Positions 23,499 through 30,640 of a stretch of DNA of 39,199 nt are shown piece after piece. Under the pieces are notes generated by a model. That model did not search any database. It was given only the letters and a program-made list of their open reading frames with translations, and was not told where the DNA came from. The translations under genes were made by a program, and so were the position numbers. Origin of the DNA: Candidatus Nanoarchaeia archaeon (GTDB lineage: Archaea > Nanobdellota > Nanobdellia > Pacearchaeales > GW2011-AR1); assembly GCA_028713045.1 (NCBI GenBank), contig JAQTOY010000004.1, positions 1-39,199 on the forward strand, written 5' to 3'. The stretch's first letter is position 1. The number at the start of each line of letters is the position of its first letter.

Positions 23499-23812
23499 TT
23501 TTTTATGATTTTTTAATGTATAATTAAAGTTATGCAAATACTTTGTTTTTATATAATTGGTGTAAATCCAAACTAACTTTTTTACTTTTTAATTGACCTC
23601 TAAAACTTTTATATATTATTAACATTAATAATTTGTTTAACAATTAATTCGCAAACATACTTTTTATTTAATAATTAATCCTTGTAAAGTCTATTTGCTC
23701 ACATGCAATTGTTTTTATATTTATAATCGGCAAGGTGTGCTTAATGCGAGTTATAAGTTTTCATCCAGCACTAAAATACTATATCCATTTGGAAAATTGT
23801 TAACTAGAAAAA
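23499..23812. other. 314-bp convergent intergenic region
   Basis: No gene or RNA can be supported. It holds the inverted repeat ATTATTAA-CA-TTAATAAT (23615-23632), a promoter-like TTCGCAAACATAC + TTTTTATTTAA near 23649, and a small GC-richer patch (GGCAAGGTGTGCTTAATGCG, 23729-23748). Confidence 0.5.
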
Positions 23813-24655
23813 TTAAACTATTTCTTTAATAATTTTCATTGCAATGTTGAAGAATTCTTCAGCTTTATCCTGCCACATGTCAATAAGGTTCCCATTTATA
23901 TCTCTTATTTCTCCGTGCATTACTTTTTTATGAAGCTGATGCAAAGCTACGAAATCATCAACATATCTCATTTTTAGCAATTTTTTATCAACAAAATGCT
24001 CTTTAAGCATATCGGGTATATGTTCTGTGCTTGGAGGAAGCACTTTTATTGTCATAAGCAATGCCTGCGCAGAATCAACCATTGCCCAGAAACAGCCTTC
24101 AATAGAGCCTAATTCAGAGGATTTGCTATGAAGTATATGTGCTGGAACCCTGTTAAGGCAGGTGTATATTGCCTCAGGTGTTGGTTTTATTCTTCCTTGT
24201 TCAAGAAGAATTTTTAAGGGATTAAAAAATCCTCCAAAATCGATTAACGTTTCTCCGTATCTTATCACATTTATTACAGTAGGATCTCCCATGTAAAGAT
24301 CACTCCACCATGTAGTTAATTTTACAGTATTTATATGAAAATCTTTCTGATAGGGATTCTCTCTAAGGATTTTTGCAAGCTCCTCCCGATACCAAAGAAC
24401 CAAGGTCTCATCAAATTTTATTGATGCATCGTCGATTATTATTATCAGGTCAATGTCTGAACCAAGAGTATTGGTATGTTTTGCAGAAGATCCGAATAAG
24501 ACTATTGATTTAATCATCTTATCAAAGGTTTTATAGACTTTAGTTGCAAAGTCCATTGCAATATCCCTTTCACTTTTTAATAATAAAGTTGGATATTTTT
24601 TTAGGTCTGTTTTTTTAGATTTAAGACTGTTATTAGAATTTTTCACTTTTATCAC
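23813..24655 (-). CDS. MNT-type nucleotidyltransferase with helical C-terminal domain
   Basis: 280 residues. The catalytic motif is SIVLFGSSAKHTNTLGSDIDLIIII (residues 50-74): GSS turn, then D67 and D69 as the metal-binding pair; a third acidic position may lie around residues 103-110. The C-terminal part (GRIKPTPEAIYTCLNR..., VLPPSTEHIPDMLKEHFVDKK...HGEIRDINGNLIDMWQDKAEEFF) aligns with residues about 290-420 of the larger protein at 12920-14728, so the two share catalytic and helical domains. No RxxxxH toxin motif is visible in the helical domain. It could modify RNA, protein or a small molecule; substrate unknown. Confidence 0.78.
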   Translation of the reverse strand: MIKVKNSNNSLKSKKTDLKKYPTLLLKSERDIAMDFATKVYKTFDKMIKSIVLFGSSAKHTNTLGSDIDLIIIIDDASIKFDETLVLWYREELAKILRENPYQKDFHINTVKLTTWWSDLYMGDPTVINVIRYGETLIDFGGFFNPLKILLEQGRIKPTPEAIYTCLNRVPAHILHSKSSELGSIEGCFWAMVDSAQALLMTIKVLPPSTEHIPDMLKEHFVDKKLLKMRYVDDFVALHQLHKKVMHGEIRDINGNLIDMWQDKAEEFFNIAMKIIKEIV

Positions 24656-24710
24656 CCTTTTGTATATAATCTAAAAGATATGTTTGTTTTTAAATTTATT
24701 TGTTAACTTA

Positions 24711-25430
24711 TCAAGAATACCCGGTTAATTTTCCTATTATAAAACCTACCAATGCCGCAGCCATTCCAATTATTGCCAATTGAAATCCTTTTTTAACCCA
24801 ATTACCGACGGTTAATCTTCCTTCAACTGCTCCTGTTATGAACAAAGCAATTGCAGAAATTATCAAAGAAGAGATTACTGCCAGGTTGATTGGAAGGAAG
24901 AAAAAAGAAGTTAATGGAATAAAAGAACCAATTAAAGAAGCAAGAAAAACAATTATCGCGCTTTTTACAGGATGCGCAAATTCCTTTGCAAGTCCTAATT
25001 CCTCTTTCATCATTATATCTTTCCACATTTTTTTATTTGAGGTTATTCTATTGACAATGTCCTGAAGAAGTTTTCCCCTGAAACCTTTTTTATAATAAAT
25101 ATCTTTTATTTCAATTCTTTCTATTTCTGGAACATTTTCAATTTCAATTTCTTCTTTTTGTTCCTGAGATCTGTAATAATCTACAAGGGCTTTTGATGAC
25201 GTGAATGCTACTGCGCCCATTGAAACGCTTTCAGCGAAGGTAGCGGATAAACCTGCAATGATTACAAGCCTGGAATCATTGGTTGCAACAGCCATACCTA
25301 GGATGATTCCTAGAACATTCACAAGTCCGTCTTGTCCTCCAAGAATGAAATCTTTGAACCATTCAGCACCGGAGTTGTGCTGTTCAACATGCTTCATCAT
25401 CTCTTTTCTTTTATACAGGCTCTTTTTCAT
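24711..25430 (-). CDS. VIT1/CCC1-family Fe2+/Mn2+ transporter
   Basis: 239 residues with five hydrophobic helices. The N-terminal GAEWFKDFILGGQDGLVNVLGIILGMA is the family's hallmark first helix, followed by AGLSATFAESVSMGAVAFTSSKA (metal-path Glu and Met) and then a cytoplasmic Glu-rich loop (EEIEIENVPEIERIEI...ELGLAKEF) typical of the metal-binding segment. Three C-terminal TM helices follow. These proteins move Fe2+ or Mn2+ out of the cytoplasm. TATA TTTTTATA at 25455-25462 gives a short leader. Confidence 0.87.
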   Translation of the reverse strand: MKKSLYKRKEMMKHVEQHNSGAEWFKDFILGGQDGLVNVLGIILGMAVATNDSRLVIIAGLSATFAESVSMGAVAFTSSKALVDYYRSQEQKEEIEIENVPEIERIEIKDIYYKKGFRGKLLQDIVNRITSNKKMWKDIMMKEELGLAKEFAHPVKSAIIVFLASLIGSFIPLTSFFFLPINLAVISSLIISAIALFITGAVEGRLTVGNWVKKGFQLAIIGMAAALVGFIIGKLTGYS

Positions 25431-25811
25431 TGATATAAAATAATGAATGGAGGTATAAAAAGGTTGGGGGTGTTTTTTGAGAATTTATTTTTATTTTTTT
25501 ATTCATAGAATCCCCTTTTTTATAGAATCAATTTAACTTTATCTTGATTTATATATAATTCTGCATAAAAAATAACTGATTAAAAACATTTCATAAAAAA
25601 CAATTCTGTTTTTAAACTAATGAACTGAGAAGTGGTAATTCTATTAATATTTAAAAAGATTAGAAATGATAAGTAGTGCAGGATTTTAGACCTGATTGCT
25701 TATACACTTCTTTGTTTCTTTAAAGAACATGAAATTATTTTTAATTTGTAATTATCTTAAATTGTTTTTATCTTTAATCTTAATTGAGAATTATTTTTAC
25801 TTTTGTCTTTT
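25431..25811. other. 381-bp intergenic region
   Basis: No gene seen. It has the promoter of the metal transporter, an inverted repeat copy carrying TTTTTATGCAGAATT on the minus strand (25557-25575), the hairpin AAAAACA-ATTC-TGTTTTT (25597-25614) and a TGCAGGATTTTA box (25678-25689) like that of repeat copy 2. Confidence 0.5.
25557..25575 (-). repeat. intergenic TTATGCAG box, inverted copy
   Basis: On the minus strand TTTTTTATGCAGAATT. Only the central box of the family is recognisable. Confidence 0.3.
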
Positions 25812-27338
25812 CTAATATCTTCTGTTTCTTCCACCACCAAAACTTCTGCTACTGCTTCTTCCTCTGCTTGAGCTTCTTCCATAACTTCCACTGCTTCTTC
25901 TGTCATGACTTCTGTCTCTATCCCTGTTTCCGCTCCAGCTTCTGCTTCTGCCTGTTTCTCCTCTGCTTCCGCCTGTATCTCTGTCACGGCTTCTTGGATT
26001 ATCAAATGAACCTGTTCTGCTAGGTTTGCCTGATGATGAATAATGTGAATCTCTATATGGACTTCTTGATTTTCCTCTGTCTCCTCCACTTCTTCCTCTT
26101 CCGCCAAATCCGCCTCTGCTTCCTCTATCTCTTCCACCGAATCTTCCTCTTCTTTCAGGCATCCAGCCTAATCTTGCTCTTTCTATAAATGGAGTTTGTT
26201 CGTTCTTGATTTGAATTTCACCTTTATCAACTATGTTGCTGAAATTCTCATAATCTCTGCTTGTTACAATGTTTATGACTTTTCCCTCTTCTCCTGCTCT
26301 TGCAGTTCTTCCAATCCTATGAACATATTCTTTTGGATCTGCAGGAATATCATAATTATAGACATGAGAAACCCCTTTGATATCCAAACCTCTTGCAGCA
26401 ACATCTGTACAAACGAGAATCTTAGCTGTATGAGCATGGAATCTATCCATTATTTTGTTTCTTTTATCCTGAGAAAAACCGCCATGGATTGGCAAAACAT
26501 CCAAGTTGTTTGCTTTAAGGTTGTTTGCAACAAAATCAACGTTTCTTCTTGTGTTGCAGAAAACCATAACTAATTTGGCTTCTTCTTTTGTCAGTAAATG
26601 ATTCAATAAAGAGAATTTTAAATTATCTTCTACATCATAGTAAATTTGAGTCAATTTAGTAGGGTCAACGTATTGTTCTGCTGAAACTTCAATAGGATTG
26701 TTCATATATTTTTGAGCCAATCTTATAATATCTTCTGACATTGTTGCCGAGAACAAAAGAGTCTGTCTTTTTTTAGGGCATTGGCTGATTATTTTTTCAA
26801 CATCATCCCTGAATCCCATGTCTAACATCCTGTCCGCTTCATCTAAAACAAGAATTTTCAATTGTTTTAAATCAATAGTCTCTCTTTGAAGATGATCTAA
26901 GATTCTTCCCGGTGTTCCAACAACAACTTCTGCACTTTCTAAATCTTCTATTTGAGGGTTTATTGAAACCCCGCCATAAACAGAGATTATGTTCAAAGGC
27001 TTGTGTTTTGAAAACTTATTCAAGGCTTTATTGTTTTGTTCTGCTAATTCTCTTGTTGGTGTTAAAATCAAGGCCTGTATTCCAAAGTCTTTTTTAACAT
27101 CCTGAAAAATAACAGAGCCAAAAGCCAAAGTTTTTCCAGAGCCTGTTGAAGCTCTTGCTATAACATCCTTGCCTTCAAGAACATGAGGAATTGATTTCTC
27201 CTGTATCTCACTAGGTGTTTCAAATTTTTCTTCTTCAATAGCTTTTAAGACATGTTCAGAAATTCCTAGTTTCTTGAACTTGTGAGAGCATGAAGTTTTT
27301 TCAGGCTCTAAAGCTACTTGTATTGTTTCAGTTTCCAT
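25812..27338 (-). CDS. DEAD-box RNA helicase with RGG/SR-rich tail
   Basis: 508 residues. All helicase motifs are present: Q motif (FKKLGISEHVL...TPSEIQEKSIP), Walker A ASTGSGKT (63-70), PTRELAEQ, GTPGR, DEAD (166-169), SAT (197-199), and in the second RecA domain ARGLDI and HRIGRTARAG (340-349). It unwinds short RNA duplexes with ATP. The tail from about residue 395 is Arg/Gly/Ser-rich (GGRDRGSRGGFGGRGRSGG then RSRSWSGNRDRDRS repeats), probably disordered and RNA-binding. A nested hairpin lies 50-108 bases upstream of the start. Confidence 0.93.
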   Translation of the reverse strand: METETIQVALEPEKTSCSHKFKKLGISEHVLKAIEEEKFETPSEIQEKSIPHVLEGKDVIARASTGSGKTLAFGSVIFQDVKKDFGIQALILTPTRELAEQNNKALNKFSKHKPLNIISVYGGVSINPQIEDLESAEVVVGTPGRILDHLQRETIDLKQLKILVLDEADRMLDMGFRDDVEKIISQCPKKRQTLLFSATMSEDIIRLAQKYMNNPIEVSAEQYVDPTKLTQIYYDVEDNLKFSLLNHLLTKEEAKLVMVFCNTRRNVDFVANNLKANNLDVLPIHGGFSQDKRNKIMDRFHAHTAKILVCTDVAARGLDIKGVSHVYNYDIPADPKEYVHRIGRTARAGEEGKVINIVTSRDYENFSNIVDKGEIQIKNEQTPFIERARLGWMPERRGRFGGRDRGSRGGFGGRGRSGGDRGKSRSPYRDSHYSSSGKPSRTGSFDNPRSRDRDTGGSRGETGRSRSWSGNRDRDRSHDRRSSGSYGRSSSRGRSSSRSFGGGRNRRY

Positions 27339-27387
27339 TTTAGGTTAAACTATTTAATTAATAAAATCCATTAATCGTCTTGTTTAA

Positions 27388-27446
27388 AAACCTTGTACAG
27401 GTTTGAGTAAGAAAAAGTCGCGCTTTGTTAAGCTATGCTTTTTCTT
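27388..27446 (-). promoter_or_regulatory. two stem-loops upstream of helicase gene
   Basis: AAACCT-TGTAC-AGGTTT (27388-27404), and AAGAAAAAG/CTTTTTCTT (27409-27446) enclosing GCTT-TGTT-AAGC (27422-27433). GAGTAAG lies between them. They lie 3' of the DUF5654 gene and 5' of the helicase gene on the same strand, so they are either a terminator or a helicase leader. Confidence 0.5.
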
Positions 27447-27507
27447 TAACAGTTAATAATCGATGTTATTATTATGTTTTTATGTATATAGCTAATTAGA
27501 AGGTGGT

Positions 27508-27867
27508 TTATAAATCTGTTGGTTGTTGTGATTTTGCCCAGTTTGCAATAAATATTATGCCTATGACGGCTATTGCAGTAACTGCACTTGCAGTGTATAA
27601 ATTTGCAAGAAGAGGATAATTTTCCAAAAAGCTCGGAGCAGTTATTGATGGCAGGATGGCATTTACAACATCTTTCCAAACTAACGCAATCACTAAACCT
27701 AGTGCAGTCATTATTGCAGTTGAAACTTGTTTTTTATACTCATTTTTTAATGTTGAAGCTTTTTCCAGAACCTTTTCATGCGCTTTTTTCTTTAATTCTT
27801 CCTTTACTTCTTTTATTTCTTCTTTAACTTCTTTTATTTGTTTTTTATTTGATTTTTCTTCATCCAT
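27508..27867 (-). CDS. DUF5654-family membrane protein
   Basis: 119 residues. A Lys/Glu coiled-coil head (KKQIKEVKEEIKEVKEELKKKAHEKVLEKAS) leads into two TM helices: VSTAIMTALGLVIALVWKDVVNAIL and LYTASAVTAIAVIGIIFIANW. The first-helix pattern (TAxGLVxALxWxDxVxAI) is that of DUF5654, a common DPANN and euryarchaeal family. A second member at 35615-35845 lacks the coiled-coil head. Function unknown. Confidence 0.75.
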   Translation of the reverse strand: MDEEKSNKKQIKEVKEEIKEVKEELKKKAHEKVLEKASTLKNEYKKQVSTAIMTALGLVIALVWKDVVNAILPSITAPSFLENYPLLANLYTASAVTAIAVIGIIFIANWAKSQQPTDL

Positions 27868-27930
27868 ATGATTTATTTTAAATAAGATTTTATATAGATT
27901 TCTCTTTTTGCAAGATTATTACTAGAAAGC

Positions 27931-28689
27931 TTAATTCTTAATTTTCATGCAAGTATCATTGAACAGGACTTCATTGCTCTTGCATTTTTTTATGCATGAG
28001 CCATCAGTATAAACCTGATTTCCATTGCATTTCTTTTCACATTTGTTATTTACTAAAATTTCATTATCTTTGCATTTTTTTATGCATTTGTTGTTTGTTG
28101 TCAATATCTCATTGTCCTTGCATTTTTTCATGCAAGTATTATTTATAAGAATTTCACTGCCATGACATTTTTCTATGCAGATATCATTGGCAAAAATCTG
28201 ATTGCTTTTGCATTTTTTTACACACTTGTTGTTTAGGAATATTTCATTATCTTTGCATTTAAACTGTCTGCAGTATTCTTTTCCCTGCTTAAAATTTTCC
28301 TTGCAGGATTCTAATGAAGATTTATAATCTGCCCTACAGTCTCTTTTCAAATCCAATATTTCAGTATTATTAATTGTCTGGTTAGTTTCATTCAAGGTTC
28401 TTGTCAAGTTTGTTATATCCTTTCTGCATAATTTATAAATTTCCTGTGCAGTTTTATAACATACTTTCTTTTCTTTTGTTAGATTAGAAACACATCGGCC
28501 ATAATTTATCTTATAAGAGATTGTTGGTGTTGTCTGATTGTTGTTTGTTTCATTGCCGGTATAATTTGATTCTGTGTGATTAGATGGATTATCTGATGAC
28601 GTATTGTTTTCTTCTGCAATTGCGAAAGAAAGCGCAAGAAGCAGAACTACGCTCATTATCAAGATTAGGACCAGATTTTTTGATTTCAT
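27931..28689 (-). CDS. exported Cys-rich repeat protein
   Basis: 252 residues. Signal peptide (KNLVLILIMSVVLLLALSFAIAE), then an Asn/Thr/Ser-rich stretch with several NxT/S sites (NNTSSDNPSNHTESNYTGN), a helical segment with paired Cys (residues about 65-145), and seven tandem units of about 16 residues of the form C-K-x-N-E-I-x-x-N-N-x-C-x-K-K (from about residue 145 to the end). Each unit has two Cys, so disulfides within or between units are likely. There is no C-terminal anchor; it may be secreted or bound to the surface. Confidence 0.75.
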   Translation of the reverse strand: MKSKNLVLILIMSVVLLLALSFAIAEENNTSSDNPSNHTESNYTGNETNNNQTTPTISYKINYGRCVSNLTKEKKVCYKTAQEIYKLCRKDITNLTRTLNETNQTINNTEILDLKRDCRADYKSSLESCKENFKQGKEYCRQFKCKDNEIFLNNKCVKKCKSNQIFANDICIEKCHGSEILINNTCMKKCKDNEILTTNNKCIKKCKDNEILVNNKCEKKCNGNQVYTDGSCIKKCKSNEVLFNDTCMKIKN

Positions 28690-28751
28690 AACTTTTATCA
28701 GAAATAATTCTTTATAAGCATTATTTTATTGAAAATATTGTCTTGTAATCT

Positions 28752-28970
28752 CTATTTTCTATTGTTGCGTTTTAACATCAGTCCGATTATCAATCCAGCA
28801 ACTGAACCCAAGGCAAATATTGGGATTATAAGAAAGATACCAAGCTCCAATACTTGAATCAATTTGTTTGGAGGTTCTTGAGCAGTTGTTGTGAAGAATA
28901 AATATATCAAATAGATTATCAAAAGACAAATTCCTGCCAATCCCCCCTTTAACCAAGATGGAAATTTCAT
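28752..28970 (-). CDS. two-TM small membrane protein (72 aa)
   Basis: 72 residues: helix one GGLAGICLLIIYLIYLFFTTT, a short external loop (AQEPPNKLIQVLE), helix two GIFLIIPIFALGSVAGLIIGLML, and a basic end (KRNNRK). No recognised family. It is upstream of the Cys-rich repeat gene on the same strand with a gap of 62 bp. Confidence 0.6.
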   Translation of the reverse strand: MKFPSWLKGGLAGICLLIIYLIYLFFTTTAQEPPNKLIQVLELGIFLIIPIFALGSVAGLIIGLMLKRNNRK

Positions 28971-29065
28971 TATAAATTATTAATATAATATAAATGGGTT
29001 ATTTTATAAATCTTACCAGAAATTCAATAAAAAACTTTCGTTAAAATATCCTTTTTGAAATAAAT

Positions 29066-29076
29066 AAATTTATATA
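29066..29076 (+). promoter_or_regulatory. promoter of the 48-residue membrane peptide
   Basis: AATTTATATAT, a consensus archaeal TATA preceded by A-rich BRE-like bases. A leader of some 40 bases follows, with the strong ribosome site AAAGGAGGT at 29122-29130. Confidence 0.6.
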
Positions 29077-29138
29077 TCCCCCTTCATTGATATACTCATA
29101 TTTGATTAAACAATAAAAAAGAAAGGAGGTAAAAAAAT

Positions 29139-29285
29139 ATGGCAAAATGGACAGGCTGGGTTGCAGCTCTTGGAGGTCTTTTGGCATTGATAGGCCAATA
29201 TGTACCTAGCATTGCTTCTTGGGCAATTCCACTTGGAGCAGTAGTTGCAATAATATTTGGAGCTTGGGCTGCTTTAGCAAAATAA
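29139..29285 (+). CDS. 48-residue hydrophobic membrane peptide
   Basis: A 48-codon frame with AAAGGAGGT eight bases before ATG and a near-consensus TATA, the strongest expression signals in the window. The product (MAKWTGWVAALGGLLALIGQYV...ASWAIPLGAVVAIIFGAWAALAK) forms two short TM helices with a Pro-Ser turn, flanked by Lys, and is rich in Ala, Gly and Trp. I recall similar short proteins in other DPANN genomes but know of no assigned function; a structural membrane peptide, or one of the small pore-forming/bacteriocin-like type, is possible. Confidence 0.72.
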   Translation: MAKWTGWVAALGGLLALIGQYVPSIASWAIPLGAVVAIIFGAWAALAK

Positions 29286-29388
29286 ACTGAATTTTTATTT
29301 TTATTTTTTTGTTTATTTATTATTTTTATTTGAATCTGAAATTAATCTTTTTTATAGATTAATTTATAAATCTTCTACATTAAGAATT

Positions 29389-29634
29389 ATGATGGAACTT
29401 AGACATTTGCAATTGCTAATTCCTGGCTGGAATTTTTATTATGCATTTAGATTAGGTTTAGGATGGTGTCAAGATTTAAGACAATTGGAAATAAATTCTC
29501 AAGAGGATAGAACAATTGTTGGAAGTTATGTATTTCAAAGACATAGGGCTTTGGCTTCTGGAAATCCAGATCTTGCTGATGAATTTGAGTCTAGAATTGT
29601 AGATATTGCAAGAGATTATGTTCGGTTGATTTGA
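29389..29634 (+). CDS. hypothetical soluble protein (81 aa)
   Basis: 81 residues, beginning MMELRHLQLLIPGWNFYYAFRLGLGWCQDLRQL. The first 30 residues are aromatic and amphipathic, the rest is helical and charged (FQRHRALASGNPDLADEFESRIVDIARDYV). The start may be 29389 or 29392. AATTTATAAATC at 29360-29371 is a well-placed TATA, implying a leaderless message. The stop codon overlaps the beginning of the nested stem-loop element. No family recognised. Confidence 0.6.
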   Translation: MMELRHLQLLIPGWNFYYAFRLGLGWCQDLRQLEINSQEDRTIVGSYVFQRHRALASGNPDLADEFESRIVDIARDYVRLI

Positions 29635-29746
29635 GACTGAGAAAATCTTTTTTTCGCACCCTCTGGGTTTTAACCCGAGTAAGAAAAAAGATTTTCGAGG
29701 TGATAAAGAACTCGAAAACACTCGGCGTTTTAACGCCGAGTTCTTT
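29633..29746 (+). other. nested stem-loop element (GAAAATCT family member 2)
   Basis: Outer stem GAAAATCTTTTTTTC (29641-29655)/GAAAAAAGATTTTC (29683-29696) encloses GGGTT/AACCC (29665-29676). A second unit has AAAGAACTC (29705-29713)/GAGTTCTTT (29738-29746) overlapping ACTCGGCGTT/AACGCCGAGT (29720-29741). It starts at the stop codon of the 81-residue gene and is in its sense orientation. Confidence 0.6.
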
Positions 29747-29800
29747 ACATTTTAATTTCTTTGGATAAACCACCTAACCTGTTCTTAAATTAATTAAGGA

Positions 29801-30145
29801 TTATCCTAATCCCAAACTTATTTTTATAGCTAAATCTACTTTATTCATAGTATAAAAATCCAGGGGACTGATTTTTTTAATTACTCTGGATTTGTCTATT
29901 GTTCTAATTTGATTCAACATAATTGTTGAGTCTTTATCCAGATGAGAATTTTGTTTAGGAATAAAAACATTAGTTGGATATTCTTTTTCAGGAACTTTTG
30001 AAGTAATTGCGGCTACAATTGTAACTGGTGAAAATCTATTAGAAATCTCATTTTGAATTACTAGGCAAGGTCTGATTCCCCCTTGCTCACTTCCTTTAAC
30101 GGGTTCAAAATCAACTAGAAGAATTTCCCCTCGTTTTATTTCCAT
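29801..30145 (-). CDS. mazF: MazF/PemK-family endoribonuclease toxin
   Basis: 114 residues. The fold marks are KRGEILLVDFEPVKGSEQGGIRPCLVIQN (RGE/D start and the G-S-E-Q-G-G-x-R-P catalytic loop with Arg), then TIVAAITSKVPEKEYPTNVFIP and LDKDSTIMLNQIRTIDKSRVIKKI (the conserved S/D-T-I/V-M-L-x-Q-I-R-x-I/L-D segment). MazF toxins cleave single-stranded RNA at short motifs. The start lies inside the antitoxin gene (35-bp overlap), a normal arrangement for translational coupling. Confidence 0.9.
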   Translation of the reverse strand: MEIKRGEILLVDFEPVKGSEQGGIRPCLVIQNEISNRFSPVTIVAAITSKVPEKEYPTNVFIPKQNSHLDKDSTIMLNQIRTIDKSRVIKKISPLDFYTMNKVDLAIKISLGLG

Positions 30146-30422
30146 TATTAGCTCTTTTTATATCTTTAAGATATTTTTTCGGAACTAAGTCATTACATTC
30201 CCAGTCTTTAAAATCTTCTATGGCTTCAAATTCCTTAGTAATTTTCAAACTTTCTTCTGCCATGACTTTACAACCCTCAATTAATAATTGTTCCTGTTCT
30301 CTTTTGCATTTTTCAGCAATTTTCATTAAACTTAAAATAACCTCTTCATAAGTTTCTTTGTTAGATTTTAATCTGTCTAAGGCACTTTTCACGTTTTCAT
30401 TTAGCTGAATTGTTGTTACCAT
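30111..30422 (-). CDS. antitoxin partner of MazF
   Basis: 103 residues. The N-terminal VTTIQLNENVKSALDRLKSNKETYEEVILSLM is a ribbon-helix-helix-like DNA-binding pattern; the rest is acidic-helical (EQEQLLIEGCKVMAEESLKITKEFEAIEDF) and a C-terminal patch (DWECNDLVPKKYLKDIKRANNG) is placed to mask the toxin. It precedes and overlaps the toxin gene. CTATAG-N5-CTATAG between its TATA (about 30446-30453) and ATG is the likely autoregulatory operator. Confidence 0.78.
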   Translation of the reverse strand: MVTTIQLNENVKSALDRLKSNKETYEEVILSLMKIAEKCKREQEQLLIEGCKVMAEESLKITKEFEAIEDFKDWECNDLVPKKYLKDIKRANNGNKTRGNSSS

Positions 30423-30426
30423 TAGT

Positions 30427-30443
30427 CTATAGAATAACTATAG
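30427..30443. promoter_or_regulatory. candidate operator of the toxin-antitoxin unit
   Basis: CTATAG (30427-30432), five-base AATAA, CTATAG (30438-30443). Each half is itself palindromic. It lies between ATCTATATAA (TATA, minus strand) and the antitoxin start, where binding would block transcription. Confidence 0.5.
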
Positions 30444-30503
30444 TTTATATAGATTTTGGTTTTACTAAATTAAATCTAAAGAGAAAGCACAACCTTAGGT
30501 AAC

Positions 30504-30629
30504 ACGCCCCCACGATGATTCGAACTCAGGTCTTTTCCTTTTCGCGAATCCATTTTTTTGTAAATATTTTCAGTTACTAAAATGGATATCTCTCACCGCA
30601 AGGAAAAATTCTATCCAACTCGCAAAAGC
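30504..30629 (-). pseudogene. degenerate tRNA-like element with intron-like insertion
   Basis: On the minus strand the loop motifs of a tRNA appear in order: AGTTGGATAGA (D loop), TTTCC-TTGCGG (anticodon stem and loop with GCG), a 58-nt insertion, A-GGAAA (3' anticodon stem), GTTCGAATC (T loop) and GGGGGC near the 3' end. The insertion contains ATCCATTTT/AAAATGGAT and TGCG/CGCG, as in an archaeal bulge-helix-bulge intron at position 37/38. But the D and T stems do not pair, and the acceptor GCTTTTG/TGGGGGC relies on G-U pairs. It shares TTGGATAGAAT and TTGCGG with the intact tRNA-Arg next to it, so it may be a decayed duplicate. A functional odd tRNA is not excluded. Confidence 0.4.
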
Positions 30630-30640
30630 ATTTCTTATAC

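Noticed and set aside
25757-26137. Open frame encoding a Glu/Ala-rich 126-residue protein
   Set aside because: It is another reading phase of the repetitive Arg/Gly/Ser tail of the DEAD-box helicase; low-complexity codons avoid stops by composition and there is no ribosome site.
29476-29773. Minus-strand frames opposite the 81-residue gene and hairpins
   Set aside because: They run through the stem-loop element and lack start signals; products are Ser/Lys/Phe-rich shadows.
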